Below, one piece after another: positions 26,186-36,413 of a DNA stretch of 64,000 nucleotides. The translations under genes and the position numbers were made by a program. The notes under the pieces were generated by a model that ran no database searches, was not told the origin of the DNA, and worked only from the letters and a program-made list of their open reading frames with translations. The stretch is taken from contig NZ_CP100470.1 in NCBI RefSeq assembly GCF_030323145.1, positions 4,753,001 through 4,817,000 of the forward strand, in the 5' to 3' direction. This stretch comes from Mesorhizobium sp. C432A (lineage in GTDB: Bacteria; Pseudomonadota; Alphaproteobacteria; Rhizobiales; Rhizobiaceae). The first letter of the stretch is position 1; each line of letters begins with the position of its first letter.

Positions 26186-27400
26186 TCATCGGCTTAGCCT
26201 TGGCATCGCGGGCATGCCGAAGGTCTGGTGAACGGCTGGCGCTTCTTTGCGAACCGGCTTTTTGCCCAAGCCGATGCCGGACAGCCACTCAAGATAGAAG
26301 GCCAGCGCGAACTGCATGGCGATGCCGGCTGAAATCAGCAAGGCGTCATAGGCAAAGCCGCCCGGATTGATCAGCTTCATCACCTGCGCCGCCATGGCGA
26401 TCAGCGTGCCGGCGAGGAACACCGGCAAGGAGCGCTTGCCGAGCAGCGCTAGCGGGTGATCCGGGCTGAGACGGAACAGGTTCGAGAAAGCCGGCAGGGC
26501 GACGATCAGATAGCTCACCGCCAATATGTGCAGGAGCCGCGGCAGCGAGAGGAACGTCTTGTCGAAGCCGCCGATCACCACGGGCAGGTTAAACCACGTT
26601 ATCTCGCCCCAGAGCGGGCTGTGCACCCAGACCGCCGCTGCCGCGACATAGGTCGCCGCGGCGCCCACCAGCCAACGATTGACGGGAATTGTGCCGCCGC
26701 GCCTGACATGCAGCATGCCGGCAAGGCCGATGTTGAACAGGAATTGCCAGGACAGCGGGTTGAGGAACCAGAAGCCGGGCTCGGGATAGTTCGGCGGCGC
26801 GATCTGCCAGAGGCCGGCGGCAAGCCACAGCGCGCCGGAAAAGACCAGCGCCGACAGCGGCCGGTAGCTGACGAAGAGCAGGAAGAGCGGCGCCATCAAC
26901 AGCAGCGCCGCATAGACCGGCAAAATGTTGTTGTAGCCAAGCTGGTGGCCGAGCGTGACAATGCCGATCATGACCTCCGGCGTGTTCTTCATCAGCGGTT
27001 CGATGTTGATCAGCTTGAGCAGTTCCGGCCGCCGGCCGTACACCGCCGCGGCGCAGAACAACGCCATCACAACCATGGTGGTGACGATGTGGGCGCTGTA
27101 AAGCACGCCGGCCCGGCGCCACATCTTCAACATCGCCAGCAGCCGGCCGCCCGGCTGGAACTTGTTGCCATATGCGAGTGCGACCGACATGCCGGAAATC
27201 AGCACGAAGGCTTCCGCCGCGTCCGAGAATCCGAAATTCTTGTAGGTCAGCGTTTCGAAGACGGTGCCCGGCACGTGGTCGATATAGATGGTCAGGAGTG
27301 CGAGCGCACGGAACACGTCAATGCGCGTGTCGCGATCGGGCATACGCGGAGCGCGATCGGCGATACGCGGAGCGCGATCGGGCGGAACTGGCAGGGTCAT
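26186..27400 (-). CDS. opgC: OpgC-type membrane protein (glucan succinyl/acyl transferase)
   Basis: The 404-residue protein has ten or more membrane helices and the OpgC signature near its start: RDTRIDVFRALALLTIYIDH, then TYKNFGFSDAAEAFVLISG. OpgC decorates periplasmic osmoregulated (cyclic) glucans with acyl groups at the inner membrane. I chose ATG 27400 over a TTG two codons earlier. The N-terminal 25 codons contain a 21-bp tandem repeat (27334-27375) encoding IADRAPRMPDR-like units, not part of the conserved fold. Confidence 0.88.
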   Translation of the reverse strand: MTLPVPPDRAPRIADRAPRMPDRDTRIDVFRALALLTIYIDHVPGTVFETLTYKNFGFSDAAEAFVLISGMSVALAYGNKFQPGGRLLAMLKMWRRAGVLYSAHIVTTMVVMALFCAAAVYGRRPELLKLINIEPLMKNTPEVMIGIVTLGHQLGYNNILPVYAALLLMAPLFLLFVSYRPLSALVFSGALWLAAGLWQIAPPNYPEPGFWFLNPLSWQFLFNIGLAGMLHVRRGGTIPVNRWLVGAAATYVAAAAVWVHSPLWGEITWFNLPVVIGGFDKTFLSLPRLLHILAVSYLIVALPAFSNLFRLSPDHPLALLGKRSLPVFLAGTLIAMAAQVMKLINPGGFAYDALLISAGIAMQFALAFYLEWLSGIGLGKKPVRKEAPAVHQTFGMPAMPRLSR

Positions 27401-27613
27401 CGACAAAAGGCCTCAAAGGGAGAGCAAGGCTGCTCGCGTTGTTCGTGCCGGGATGCGGCCATCGGCGCACACCGCTTCGATTCCTCCCGCAGGGAGCGTA
27501 TCGGCGCAGAAACGGTCTGAAATGAGCCTGTTGCAATCACATTTCGCGGAGCGTGAAAATATTCCGTTTTGAAGCTGGCAAATGACCAATGTGTCCCGTT
27601 AAATCAATGAGAT

Positions 27614-28291
27614 ATGAGCGTGCATCGATATAACGACGAGAACGCCTTTCTGCATCAGGATCTGGCCTTTCCCTACCGCCTCCTCAAGCCGGAGAATGCC
27701 GGCGGCGAGAGCCTGTTTTTACTCCACGGATCGGGTGTCGATGAAACGACGATGGTGCCGATTGCGAGGCAGATCGCCCCCAACGCCACGCTGGTCGCGG
27801 TGCGTGGCCGCATCCGCCAAGAAGACGGCTTCCGCTGGTTCGAGCGGATCACGCCGACCAGTTTCGAACAGGCGAGCATCCGTGCCGAAACATTGGCCTT
27901 TGCCGCCTTCGCAAGCGAGGCCGCAAAGCGCCACGGGCTCGACCTCGCCCGGGCGACTTTCCTCGGCTATTCCAACGGCGCCAATCTGGTTTTCAGCCTG
28001 ATGCTGCTCAACTCCGGCCTCGTCCGAAACGCGGCGTTGCTGAGAGCAATGCCCGTGCTTGACGATGCGCCGGCAACCGATCTGACCGGAACGCGCGTCC
28101 TGATTGTCGCCGGTGCCGCCGACGAGACCTACGGGCCGTTTGCGCCGCCACTGGTGAGGCTGCTCAACAAACATGGCGCCGAGGTCGATGCGCGCATCGT
28201 GCCTTCAGGTCACGAAATCGGCGACCCAGATGCCGCCATCGTCCGGCAATGGCTTGCGGGACCAGCATTGGTCGCACGGCAGGCAGGCTAA
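27614..28291 (+). CDS. Alpha/beta hydrolase, phospholipase/carboxylesterase family
   Basis: The 225-residue protein has the esterase landmarks: LFLLHGSGVDETTMVPIA (oxyanion strand), the nucleophile Ser in FLGYSNGANLV, a likely catalytic Asp in VAGAADETYGP and His in VPSGHEIGDPDAA. It matches the predicted-esterase group common in rhizobia, acting on small acyl or aryl esters in the cytoplasm. It is divergent from opgC with about 210 bp between. Confidence 0.9.
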   Translation: MSVHRYNDENAFLHQDLAFPYRLLKPENAGGESLFLLHGSGVDETTMVPIARQIAPNATLVAVRGRIRQEDGFRWFERITPTSFEQASIRAETLAFAAFASEAAKRHGLDLARATFLGYSNGANLVFSLMLLNSGLVRNAALLRAMPVLDDAPATDLTGTRVLIVAGAADETYGPFAPPLVRLLNKHGAEVDARIVPSGHEIGDPDAAIVRQWLAGPALVARQAG

Positions 28292-28349
28292 GAGACCTTG
28301 GTAGATCGCATCGGCGCCCGCGCGGAACGGCTGAGCAGATGCTCGTCGC

Positions 28350-29738
28350 CTAGCCCTGTCCCATCCGGTTCCAGGCATCGAGCCCGGCGATCTTGTAGGC
28401 TTCGGCCAGCGTCGGATAATTGAATGTGTTGTTGACGAAGAAATCAACCGTGCCGCCGAGGTTGATCACCGCCTGGCCGATATGGATCAGTTCGGTGGCG
28501 CCTTCGCCGACGATGTGGGCGCCGAGCAGGCGGCGCGTTTCGACCGAGAACAGCAGCTTCAGAAAGCCGGAGTTGACGCCCATTATGTGGCCGCGCGAGG
28601 TTTCGCGGAACCGCGCCAGGCCGACTTCATAGGCAGCGCCGCTCTCGCGCACCTGCTCCTCCGACTGACCAACGGTGGAGATTTCCGGCACGGCGTAGAT
28701 GCCATAGGGGAAGGTTTCCGGCGGCGGTGGCAGTTGCACGCCGAAGGCGTGGCAGGCGGCCACCCTGCCCTGCTCCATCGATGTCGAGGCAAGGCTGGGG
28801 AAACCGATGACGTCGCCGGTGGCATAGATGTTGGGCGCACTGGTCTGGAAGGTCTGCGGATCGACCTTGATGCGGCCCCGGGAATCGGCCTCGATGCCGA
28901 CCACGTCGAGGCCGAGGCTGCCGAGATTGCCGCTGCGGCCGGCGGCGTAAAGCACGATCTCGGAGCGGATGGTGCGGCCATCGGCGAGCGTCACTTCGGC
29001 ATAGTCGGGTTTTGAGACGATTTCCTTGACCGTACTGCCGAGGCGAATGGTCATGCCGCGGTCGCGCATCTGGTGGATGAAGTCGTCGACGATCTCGCGG
29101 TCGACGAAATCGAGGATGGTGTTGCGCGGCTCCACCAGCGTCACCGGCACGTCGAGCGCCGAAAAGATCGTCGCATATTCAACGCCGATGACGCCGGCGC
29201 CGATCACCGTCAGCGTGCGCGGCAGATGGTCGAGTTCCAGCATCTCGTCGCTGTCGAAGACGCGGACCTTGTCGAAGGGCACGTCGCGCGGCCGATGCGG
29301 CCTGGTGCCGACCGCGATCAGCGCATTGGTGAAACCAACCTCCGAGTAGTCGCCATTGTCTGCCGTCAGGCTGACCTTGTTTGGGCCGACGAATTTCGCC
29401 ATGGCGCGCACGCTTTTGACGGCGTTGCGCATAAACTGGTGCTGCAGCACCTCGACCTCGTGGTCGAGCGTCTTGTGCAGCCGCTCGACCAGGTCGGCGA
29501 TGGAGATGTCCTGCTTGACCCGGTAGCCGCGGCCGTAAAAGCCCCGCTCGCGCCAGCCGGACAGGTTCAGCACCGTCTCGCGCAGCGTCTTCGACGGGAT
29601 GGTGCCGGTGTGCACCGAGACGCCGCCGAGGCGCCGGCCCCTGTCGACCACCAGCACCGATTTGCCGAGCTTGGCCGATTGCACCGCGGCGCGGCGCCCG
29701 GAAGGGCCGCTGCCGATGACCAGCATGTCGTAATCCAT
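28350..29738 (-). CDS. sthA: Soluble pyridine nucleotide transhydrogenase (Si-specific)
   Basis: SthA transfers hydride between NADPH and NAD+ in the cytoplasm. The 462-residue flavoprotein has the FAD motif DMLVIGSGPSGRRAAVQSAK, the TIPSK segment in VHTGTIPSKTLRE, the NAD motif LTVIGAGVIGVEYATIF, NIYATGDVIGFPSLASTSME and a dimerisation domain ending FNYPTLAEAYKIAGLDAWNR. The site of the redox disulfide in related reductases (CxxxxC) has no cysteines here (GGVSVHTG), which separates it from lipoamide dehydrogenases. The ATG at 29738 gives the usual length. Confidence 0.92.
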   Translation of the reverse strand: MDYDMLVIGSGPSGRRAAVQSAKLGKSVLVVDRGRRLGGVSVHTGTIPSKTLRETVLNLSGWRERGFYGRGYRVKQDISIADLVERLHKTLDHEVEVLQHQFMRNAVKSVRAMAKFVGPNKVSLTADNGDYSEVGFTNALIAVGTRPHRPRDVPFDKVRVFDSDEMLELDHLPRTLTVIGAGVIGVEYATIFSALDVPVTLVEPRNTILDFVDREIVDDFIHQMRDRGMTIRLGSTVKEIVSKPDYAEVTLADGRTIRSEIVLYAAGRSGNLGSLGLDVVGIEADSRGRIKVDPQTFQTSAPNIYATGDVIGFPSLASTSMEQGRVAACHAFGVQLPPPPETFPYGIYAVPEISTVGQSEEQVRESGAAYEVGLARFRETSRGHIMGVNSGFLKLLFSVETRRLLGAHIVGEGATELIHIGQAVINLGGTVDFFVNNTFNYPTLAEAYKIAGLDAWNRMGQG

Positions 29739-29928
29739 GTAACCCCGTCCCCTCGGCGTCTTGTTGCGCCGCAGCAAGCTAACGCCATCCGTCCACCAAA
29801 TTCAATCGGCTCAACCGCGTCACACTGCCGAGCAGGACCGATGGACGAACCGATCTTGATTCCGCCCGCGGTCTTCACCATTTCAGTGGCGGCGCACCCT
29901 AGCGTGGCGCCTGTTGCGAGGACATGAC

Positions 29929-30399
29929 ATGAACGCGCGCGTACTTGACGGCGAAATCATCACCAGCAGGCTCGACGACGTCAGGGCCTATGACGGTGTG
30001 CGCACGCGGCGCATCCTGGCCTTCATCATCGACTATTGCATCGTGGCGCTGCTCACCATTCCGTTCGCGATCCTGGTGGCCGTGCTTGGCCTTTTGACAT
30101 TCGGTCTTGGCTGGGCGCTGTATTCCATCCTCGTGCCGGCGGTCGCCATTCTCTACATCTGGAACACGCTGGGCGGTCGCAACCAGGCCACATCAGGCAT
30201 GAAGATGATGGGCATTCGGCTCGATCGTCTCGACGGCAGCCGTATCGACGGCCTCACCGCCGTTGTCCATTCGGTGCTGTTCTGGGCGAGCACGGTCATC
30301 CTGACGCCGCTCGTCCTCCTGGTGACGCTGTTTTCCGATCGCAAGCGCACACTGCACGACCTGCTGCTTGGCACGGTCGTCAGCCGCAGCGACCGTTGA
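29929..30399 (+). CDS. RDD family membrane protein
   Basis: The 156-residue protein has the RDD start RTRRILAFIIDYCIVALLTI (R, D pair in the first helix), then three more membrane segments and the ending DRKRTLHDLLLGTVV. RDD proteins are small inner-membrane proteins, some linked to ion exchange. It lies 140 bp upstream of bpt on the same strand. Function here is not known. Confidence 0.87.
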   Translation: MNARVLDGEIITSRLDDVRAYDGVRTRRILAFIIDYCIVALLTIPFAILVAVLGLLTFGLGWALYSILVPAVAILYIWNTLGGRNQATSGMKMMGIRLDRLDGSRIDGLTAVVHSVLFWASTVILTPLVLLVTLFSDRKRTLHDLLLGTVVSRSDR

Positions 30400-30538
30400 A
30401 CCGGCGTCCAACCGACGCCAACAGGCATTTGTGCGCAAATGTGAAGGGGTCCGTTCAACCCCGCCTTCACAATCCTGTTGAATTTTTCGCCAGCCAAGCC
30501 AAAGGTAGAGCGATTCGCAGGAGTGTTCCCAAGGTTCG

Positions 30539-31303
30539 ATGACGCACCATCCGACCCAGTCGCCGCAGTTCTTCCTGACCGCGCCATCGCCGTGCCCGTA
30601 TCTCGAGGGCCAGTTCGAACGCAAGGTGTTCACGCATCTGGTCGGCGACAAGGCGCCGGAGATGAACGATCTGTTGACGCAAGGCGGTTTCCGGCGCTCG
30701 CAGAACATCGCTTACCGTCCCGCCTGCGAGACCTGCCGCGCCTGCGTCTCGGTGCGTATCCTGGCGCAGGAGTTCACCGCCAGCCGCAACATGAAGCGGG
30801 TGATCCAGCGCAATTCCGATCTGATCGGCGCCATGCACGACGCGCAGCCGTCGACCGAGCAGTATTCGCTGTTTCGCGGCTATCTCGACGCTCGCCATCG
30901 CCGCGGCGGCATGTCCGACATGACGGTGCTCGACTACGCCATGATGGTCGAGGATACCCATGTCGACACCAAGGTGATCGAATACCGGCGCCGCGGCCCC
31001 GACACATTCATCACCGGCAAGGGCCAGGGCGAGCTGATCGCCGTGGCGCTGACCGACAAGATGGCCGATGGCCTGTCGATGGTCTATTCCTACTTCAATC
31101 CCGAGTTCGAGGACCGTTCGCTCGGCACCTTCATGATCCTCGACCATATCGCCCGCGCCCGGGCCATGGGCTTGCCCCATGTCTATCTCGGCTACTGGGT
31201 CAACGGCTCGCGCAAGATGAACTATAAAATGCGCTTCATGCCGCAGGAGCATCTCGGCCCGAAGGGCTGGGAACGCTACGACCACGAAGCGGTCACGCGC
31301 TGA
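30539..31303 (+). CDS. bpt: Aspartate/glutamate leucyltransferase (Bpt)
   Basis: Bpt attaches Leu from Leu-tRNA to proteins with N-terminal Asp or Glu, feeding them to ClpAP by the N-degron pathway. The 254-residue protein has the ATE-like N-domain ([31 protein letters not shown] with Cys pairs) and the C-domain ([39 protein letters not shown]). It has the typical length and no truncation. It stands between RDD and EamA genes. Confidence 0.95.
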   Translation: MTHHPTQSPQFFLTAPSPCPYLEGQFERKVFTHLVGDKAPEMNDLLTQGGFRRSQNIAYRPACETCRACVSVRILAQEFTASRNMKRVIQRNSDLIGAMHDAQPSTEQYSLFRGYLDARHRRGGMSDMTVLDYAMMVEDTHVDTKVIEYRRRGPDTFITGKGQGELIAVALTDKMADGLSMVYSYFNPEFEDRSLGTFMILDHIARARAMGLPHVYLGYWVNGSRKMNYKMRFMPQEHLGPKGWERYDHEAVTR

Positions 31304-31424
31304 TTTTTCTTCTTACCAAATCCTGATCTAAACATTTTCAGCCGAGACGATGCTGGTCTTTCCGCCCGTTGGCGGGGCGATTGCGCCGACCGGCATCTGC
31401 TCAAATCATTGCGAAAGCCGTTGC

Positions 31425-32321
31425 ATGTCCTCTCACAATGCCCACACCAAAGGACTTCTGCTCACCGCGCTTGGCGGGCTGGCGCTGACCATCGACATTC
31501 CCCTGATCCGGCTCGCCCATGGCGAAGCCTGGACGATCCTTTTGCTGCGCACCGGCTGCACCTTCGTGGCGGGGCTGATCGTATGGGCCATCTGGCGCTC
31601 GTTCAGCAAGAATGCTCCGCAGCTGATACCCGGCTGGTCGGGGCTCGTCGTCGCCACCCTCTACGGGCTCGGCGCAATCGCCTTCATCACTGCCGTCTAC
31701 AACACCTCGACCGCCAATCTGGTTTTCATCCTGGCCTTCTCCACCATGTTCTCGGCGCTGCTGTCGTGGCTGTTCCTGAAGGAGCGACCGCAGCCGCTGA
31801 CGCTTGCGGCAATGGCGCTGATGATCGTCGGCATCGCGATCATCGTCGGCGATTCCGTCGGCACGGGAAATCTGTTCGGCGATGTGATGGCGCTGTGTTC
31901 GGCCTTGGCGATTGCCTGCGCCATCACCGTTTCACGCGCCAGCGGCAGGGATATGGGATTCACCGCGCTGACCGGCGTCCTGCTGCCGTTCGGGCTGGCG
32001 GCGCTCATGGTCTCCAGGACCGGTTTCCAGGTGGAAGCGCCATGGTGGATCGTTTTCAACGGCGCCGTCATCATGCCGTTCGCCTTCTTCTGCCTGGCCA
32101 ACGGGCCGAAATACATTTCAGGCCCGGAAGTGGCGATGTTCTATCTCCTGGAAACGGTTCTGGCGCCGGTCTGGATATGGATGATCTTTGCCGAGGCGCC
32201 GTCGCGCAACGGCCTGATCGGCGGCGTGATCCTGATCGTCACGCTGGTCGCGCATTCCCTGTGGCAGCTGCATGAGGGGCGCAAGCGCCGGGCAGCACTT
32301 GCTGTCGCTTACCCAGCCTGA
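31425..32321 (+). CDS. DMT (EamA-type) transporter
   Basis: The 298-residue protein contains ten membrane helices in two EamA repeats. The first ends in SALLSWLFLKERPQPLTLAA and the second in LAPVWIWMIFAEAPSRNGLIG, each with the acidic residue at the end of its repeat. It is likely an exporter of amino acids or other metabolites. The ATG at 31425 follows an unrelated in-frame leader. Its 3' end overlaps the convergent AI-2E-type gene by 13 bp. Confidence 0.87.
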   Translation: MSSHNAHTKGLLLTALGGLALTIDIPLIRLAHGEAWTILLLRTGCTFVAGLIVWAIWRSFSKNAPQLIPGWSGLVVATLYGLGAIAFITAVYNTSTANLVFILAFSTMFSALLSWLFLKERPQPLTLAAMALMIVGIAIIVGDSVGTGNLFGDVMALCSALAIACAITVSRASGRDMGFTALTGVLLPFGLAALMVSRTGFQVEAPWWIVFNGAVIMPFAFFCLANGPKYISGPEVAMFYLLETVLAPVWIWMIFAEAPSRNGLIGGVILIVTLVAHSLWQLHEGRKRRAALAVAYPA

Positions 32322-33523
32322 CTTTTCTTCGCCGGGCCGGCGACAATCTCGATCTGCGGCGGCCCGCCTTCGAGCTCGGCGACGGCATCTGGAACGGTGT
32401 CTTCGGCCAGTTCCACCTCGCGCAGCCATTCGCGCCATATCGCCACCAGCAGCGCCATCAGCACGGGGCCGATGAACAGGCCGAGAAAGCCCATCGTCTT
32501 GACGCCGCCGATCAGGCCGAAAAAGGTGGGCAGGAAGGGCAATTTGATCGGTCCGCCGACCAGCTTCGGGCGCAAGGTCTTGTCGACGATGAACAGTTCC
32601 ACCGCGCCCCAGATGAACAGCGCCAGACCCGCCATCGGCGAGCCGCTGGCGGCGAGGTAGATCGATACAAGCGTAAACGACAGCGGCGCGCCACCGGGGA
32701 TCAGCGCCATCACGCCGGTCAATGCGCCCAGCGTCACCGGCGACGGCACCCCGGCCAGCCAGTAGGCGATCCCGAGCACCAGCCCCTCGCCGATGGCGAT
32801 CACGGTCATGCCGGTAACGGTCGAGGAAATGGTCGCCGGCACGACGCGCGAAATCCGCTCCCAGCGCGTCGGCAGGATGCGTTCGCCGAGCCGGTCGATC
32901 TGGCTGGCAAAGTGTTCGCCGTCGCGGTAGGCGAAGAACAGCGCGATCATCATGAACAGCAGCGTCAGCAACAGGCCGAAGGCGCTGCCGCCGGCAGCCA
33001 GCACGCCGCGATAGATGCTGCCGATATTGGCGCCGCTGACCAGCTGGATCAGCTCGCCGATGCCGCCGGGATGGCCGAAATTGTCGATCCACTGTTCGTT
33101 CAGCCACTCGCCGACGACAGGCAGCGAGGTGATCCAGTGCGGTGTGACCGCGCCGTGCCTGTTGGTCTCGATCGCCCAGCCCACCCATTCGCGGACCTCG
33201 TTGATGGCGTAGGTGCCGGCGAGCGCTATCGGCACCACCAGGAAGGCGAGGATGAACAGGATGGCGAGCGTCGCGGCGACGGTGCGGTTACCGCCGACAC
33301 CGGCAAGCAGCCGGCGGTAGAGCGGCCAGCTGGCAAAAGCAATGACGAGGGCTGCCAGCACGGGAAACAGGAACCCGTGGAAGAAATAGACGCCGGCGGC
33401 GACGATCAGCACCAACAGCCAGCGCGCAGCCGACAGCGGCGGAATGACGGCGGATCGCAACGGTGTCGACAGGCCGAACAGGCGCTGCTGACGTTCCGGC
33501 TTCTGGATCTTCGCTTCCTTCAA
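32309..33523 (-). CDS. AI-2E family transporter (PerM-like)
   Basis: The 404-residue membrane protein has the TqsA/PerM layout: two N-terminal helices (WLLVLIVAAGVYFFHGFLFP), a long loop, then the domain with GVLAAGGSAFGLLLTLLFMM, IALFFAYRDG and the C-terminal PTFFGLIGGVKTMGFLGLFI with GPVLMALLVAI. Members export AI-2 or other solutes, but most are uncharacterised. It begins with TTG (33523), supported by a GGGGAG ribosome site 9-10 nt upstream. It overlaps the EamA gene tail to tail. Confidence 0.85.
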   Translation of the reverse strand: MKEAKIQKPERQQRLFGLSTPLRSAVIPPLSAARWLLVLIVAAGVYFFHGFLFPVLAALVIAFASWPLYRRLLAGVGGNRTVAATLAILFILAFLVVPIALAGTYAINEVREWVGWAIETNRHGAVTPHWITSLPVVGEWLNEQWIDNFGHPGGIGELIQLVSGANIGSIYRGVLAAGGSAFGLLLTLLFMMIALFFAYRDGEHFASQIDRLGERILPTRWERISRVVPATISSTVTGMTVIAIGEGLVLGIAYWLAGVPSPVTLGALTGVMALIPGGAPLSFTLVSIYLAASGSPMAGLALFIWGAVELFIVDKTLRPKLVGGPIKLPFLPTFFGLIGGVKTMGFLGLFIGPVLMALLVAIWREWLREVELAEDTVPDAVAELEGGPPQIEIVAGPAKKSQAG

Positions 33524-33603
33524 ACGGTCAATTCTCCCCAGCCTACACAGCGTTTATGCACTGTTATAGTGCCGCAATCGTGACGATAGTCCAAATGCCT
33601 TGG

Positions 33604-33756
33604 GATCTCCCCCTTGAGGGGGAGATGGCCGGCAGGCCAGAGGGGGTCGCCGCGCATGAAGCGCCAGCCTTCTCTGCCAGCGAAAGGGTGTCGTGTCAGG
33701 ACGTACCGACCCCCTCTGTCGCCTTCGGCGACATCTCCCCCTCGAGGGGGAGATCC
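33604..33756. repeat. Inverted pair of class A palindromic repeats abutting parC
   Basis: Units at 33604-33648 and 33708-33756 are inverted copies (CTCCCCCTTGAGGGGGAG hairpins plus GGCCGGCAGGCC or TCGCCTTCGGCGA centres). The right unit ends exactly at the base before the parC stop codon. They fill the gap between parC and the AI-2E-type gene. Confidence 0.85.
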
Positions 33757-36009
33757 CTACCCAAATTTCCCCGTCCGCGGGAATCCCTTCGGCACCATCC
33801 GTCCGGCCGACGCTCTCGCGCCGATCCATTCCGCCAGCTCCTCGCGCGACCTGACGAAGGTGCGGTCGGCGGAATCCTGCCAGGACAGGCCGCTCGCCAG
33901 CGTGAAGGGTTTCAGGTCGAGCAGACCGCCATCCTTGTATTTCTGCAGGCGAACGCCCTTGCCGCGGCCCATCTCGGGAATTTCGGAGAGCGCAAACACC
34001 AGCATCTTGCGGTTCTCGCCGACAATGGCGAGATGATCGCCTGACACGGGGACGCAGGCCTTGGCCTCGTCGGGCGCCTTGACGTTCATCACCTGCTTGC
34101 CCTTTCGGGTGTTGGCGACGACCTCCTCCTCCGGCACGACGAAACCATTGGCATCGTAGGAGACGAGCAACAGCTTGCGCTTCGGGTCGTGGACGAAGGC
34201 GGTGACGATGTCCTGGTCGTTGTCCATGTCGACGATGATGCGGATCGGTTCGCCATGGCCGCGGCCGCCCGGCAGCCGGTCGGCGCCGATGGTGTAGAAT
34301 TTTCCGCCGGTGGTGAAGACCAGGATCTTGTCGGTGGTCTGGGCATGGAAGGCGAGCTTGAGGCTGTCGCCTTCCTTGAAGGTGAGCGTGGAATGGTCGG
34401 CCAGATGGCCTTTCATCGCCCGCAGCCAGCCCTTTTCCGAGACCACCACGGTGACCGGCTCGCGCTCGATCATGGCGTGCGCAATGTCGGTCAGATCATG
34501 CTCCGGCGCGTCGGCGAACTGGGTGTGGCGCTTGCCGAGTTCGGTCTCGGGGCCGAACTTGTCGCGAACCTGCGTGACTTCCCATTTGATCGTCGACCAT
34601 TGCTTGGCGTCGGATGCGAGCAATGCCTCGATCTGCTTCTTCTCGGTGGTGAGACCGTCGAACTCCTTGCGGATCTCGAACTCTTCCAGCTTGCGCAGGG
34701 CCCGCAGCCGCATGTTGAGGATGGCTTCGGCCTGGGTGTCGGTGAGCGACCAACGGGCCATCATCACCTGCTTGGGCTCATCCTCCTCGCGGATGATCCT
34801 GATGACCTCGTCGATGTTGAGATAGGCGATCAGGTAGCCGGCAAGGATTTCCAGCCGCTTCTCGATCTCGCCAAGCCGATGCTTCGAGCGGCGGATCAGC
34901 ACATCGCGCCGATGGTCGAGCCACTCCTTCAGCACGCCCTTCAGCGACAGGACGTTAGGCACCTTGCCCCGCGACAAAACGTTCATGTTGAGGGGAAACC
35001 GGCTTTCGAGCTCGGTCAGCTTGAACAGCGATTCCATCAGAATGCCGGGATCGACCGAACGGCTCTTCGGTACGAGCACAATGCGGACGTCCTCGGCGCT
35101 TTCATCCCTGACATCCTCAAGCAGCGGCAATTTGCGCGCGATCAAAAGCTCGGCGATCTTCTCGATCAGCCTGGCCTTCTGGATGCCGTAGGGGATTTCA
35201 GTGACGACGATGCTCCAGGTGCCCCTGCCCTGATCCTCCTGGCCCCATTTGGCGCGCACGCGAAAACCGCCGCGGCCGGTCTCATAGGCCTCCAGGATGG
35301 ATGCGCGGCTGTCGACGATGATGCCGCCGGTCGGGAAATCCGGCCCCTGGACGAACTCCATCAGCTTTGTCACCGGCGCGTCCGGCTGCTCGATCAGCTG
35401 CAGCGCTGCGTTGCAAAGCTCGGCGGCATTGTGCGGCGGGATGGACGTGGCCATGCCAACCGCAATGCCGGAGGAACCGTTGGCGAGCAGATTCGGGAAG
35501 GCGCCGGGAAGCACTACGGGCTCCTCGTCCTCCTCGTTGTAGGTTGGCCGGAAATCGACGGCGTCCTCGGTGATGCCGGCAAGCAAATCGCTCGCCACCT
35601 CGGTCATGCGCGCCTCGGTATAGCGCATGGCGGCGGCGTTATCGCCGTCGATATTGCCGAAATTGCCCTGCCCGTCGACGAGGGGATAGCGCATGGAGAA
35701 ATCCTGCGCCAGGCGCACCAGCGCGTCGTAGATCGACTGGTCGCCATGCGGATGGAACTTGCCCATCACGTCGCCGACGATGCGGGCGCATTTGGCAAAG
35801 CCCTGGTCGGGGTTGAGCCTGAGCAGCCGCATCGCATGCATGATGCGGCGATGCACAGGCTTCAGCCCGTCGCGCACGTCAGGCAGCGCCCGGTGCATGA
35901 TGGTCGACAGCGCATAGGCGAGATAGCGCTCTTCCAGCGCCTTCTTCAGATCGACCGGTTCGATGTGGTCACCGCCGCCATTTTCAGGCGGCAAAATCCT
36001 TTTTCCCAT
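33757..36009 (-). CDS. parC: DNA topoisomerase IV subunit A
   Basis: ParC decatenates daughter chromosomes together with ParE. The 750-residue chain has the winged-helix/tower domain with [36 protein letters not shown], and the catalytic tyrosine in [11 protein letters not shown] coiled-coil tower follows ([20 protein letters not shown]), then a shorter beta-pinwheel C-terminal domain with repeats such as [10 protein letters not shown] and [10 protein letters not shown]. The length and the missing GyrA box favour ParC over GyrA. It runs leftward up to the palindromic repeat pair. Confidence 0.95.
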   Translation of the reverse strand: MGKRILPPENGGGDHIEPVDLKKALEERYLAYALSTIMHRALPDVRDGLKPVHRRIMHAMRLLRLNPDQGFAKCARIVGDVMGKFHPHGDQSIYDALVRLAQDFSMRYPLVDGQGNFGNIDGDNAAAMRYTEARMTEVASDLLAGITEDAVDFRPTYNEEDEEPVVLPGAFPNLLANGSSGIAVGMATSIPPHNAAELCNAALQLIEQPDAPVTKLMEFVQGPDFPTGGIIVDSRASILEAYETGRGGFRVRAKWGQEDQGRGTWSIVVTEIPYGIQKARLIEKIAELLIARKLPLLEDVRDESAEDVRIVLVPKSRSVDPGILMESLFKLTELESRFPLNMNVLSRGKVPNVLSLKGVLKEWLDHRRDVLIRRSKHRLGEIEKRLEILAGYLIAYLNIDEVIRIIREEDEPKQVMMARWSLTDTQAEAILNMRLRALRKLEEFEIRKEFDGLTTEKKQIEALLASDAKQWSTIKWEVTQVRDKFGPETELGKRHTQFADAPEHDLTDIAHAMIEREPVTVVVSEKGWLRAMKGHLADHSTLTFKEGDSLKLAFHAQTTDKILVFTTGGKFYTIGADRLPGGRGHGEPIRIIVDMDNDQDIVTAFVHDPKRKLLLVSYDANGFVVPEEEVVANTRKGKQVMNVKAPDEAKACVPVSGDHLAIVGENRKMLVFALSEIPEMGRGKGVRLQKYKDGGLLDLKPFTLASGLSWQDSADRTFVRSREELAEWIGARASAGRMVPKGFPRTGKFG

Positions 36010-36413
36010 GCGGCTGGACTAGCCGAGCGGGTGATTCGCGGCAAGGCGGGGCTGCGGAAATCCGCACTTTGCAGCCTTTGGGCTGACGAGGGCGGCTCAA
36101 GGTCCGACAATGGATGTGACGGACTTCATGTCCCCCCTTGCCGTCCCTGTGCAACAGCAGCGGTAGCAGTGCTGTTGCCAACCAACATCAATCTGTTACA
36201 CGCCCTCTCTAAGGCAGGAGACGGTACGCAGGGGAGCCCGACCTTCATGACATATTCACCGCATCGGGCGAAGGCTCCCGCTCCGATTTGCCTTTCGCCG
36301 TGATTTTCGACAACTCTGCGGGAAAGCGCCTTTTTCCCGTCCAGTTCGTCACGGAATGGTGATGGCGTAGAATTGAGAAAACACTTTTTCAGGACTCTCT
36401 CAGGGAACTCGCG
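36010..36413. other. Intergenic region between parC and an exported-protein gene
   Basis: This 404-bp gap separates divergent genes and should hold both promoters. A short hairpin (CAACAGCA/TGCTGTTG) lies near 36151-36177. I recognise no RNA gene or coding frame here. Confidence 0.6.

Noticed and set aside
28350..29738. Dihydrolipoamide dehydrogenase
   Set aside because: The redox-active cysteine pair is missing and the whole pattern fits soluble transhydrogenase.
34189..36303. 704-codon plus-strand frame opposite parC
   Set aside because: It is antisense to a complete ParC and has no domain logic; GC-rich codon usage produces such mirror frames.
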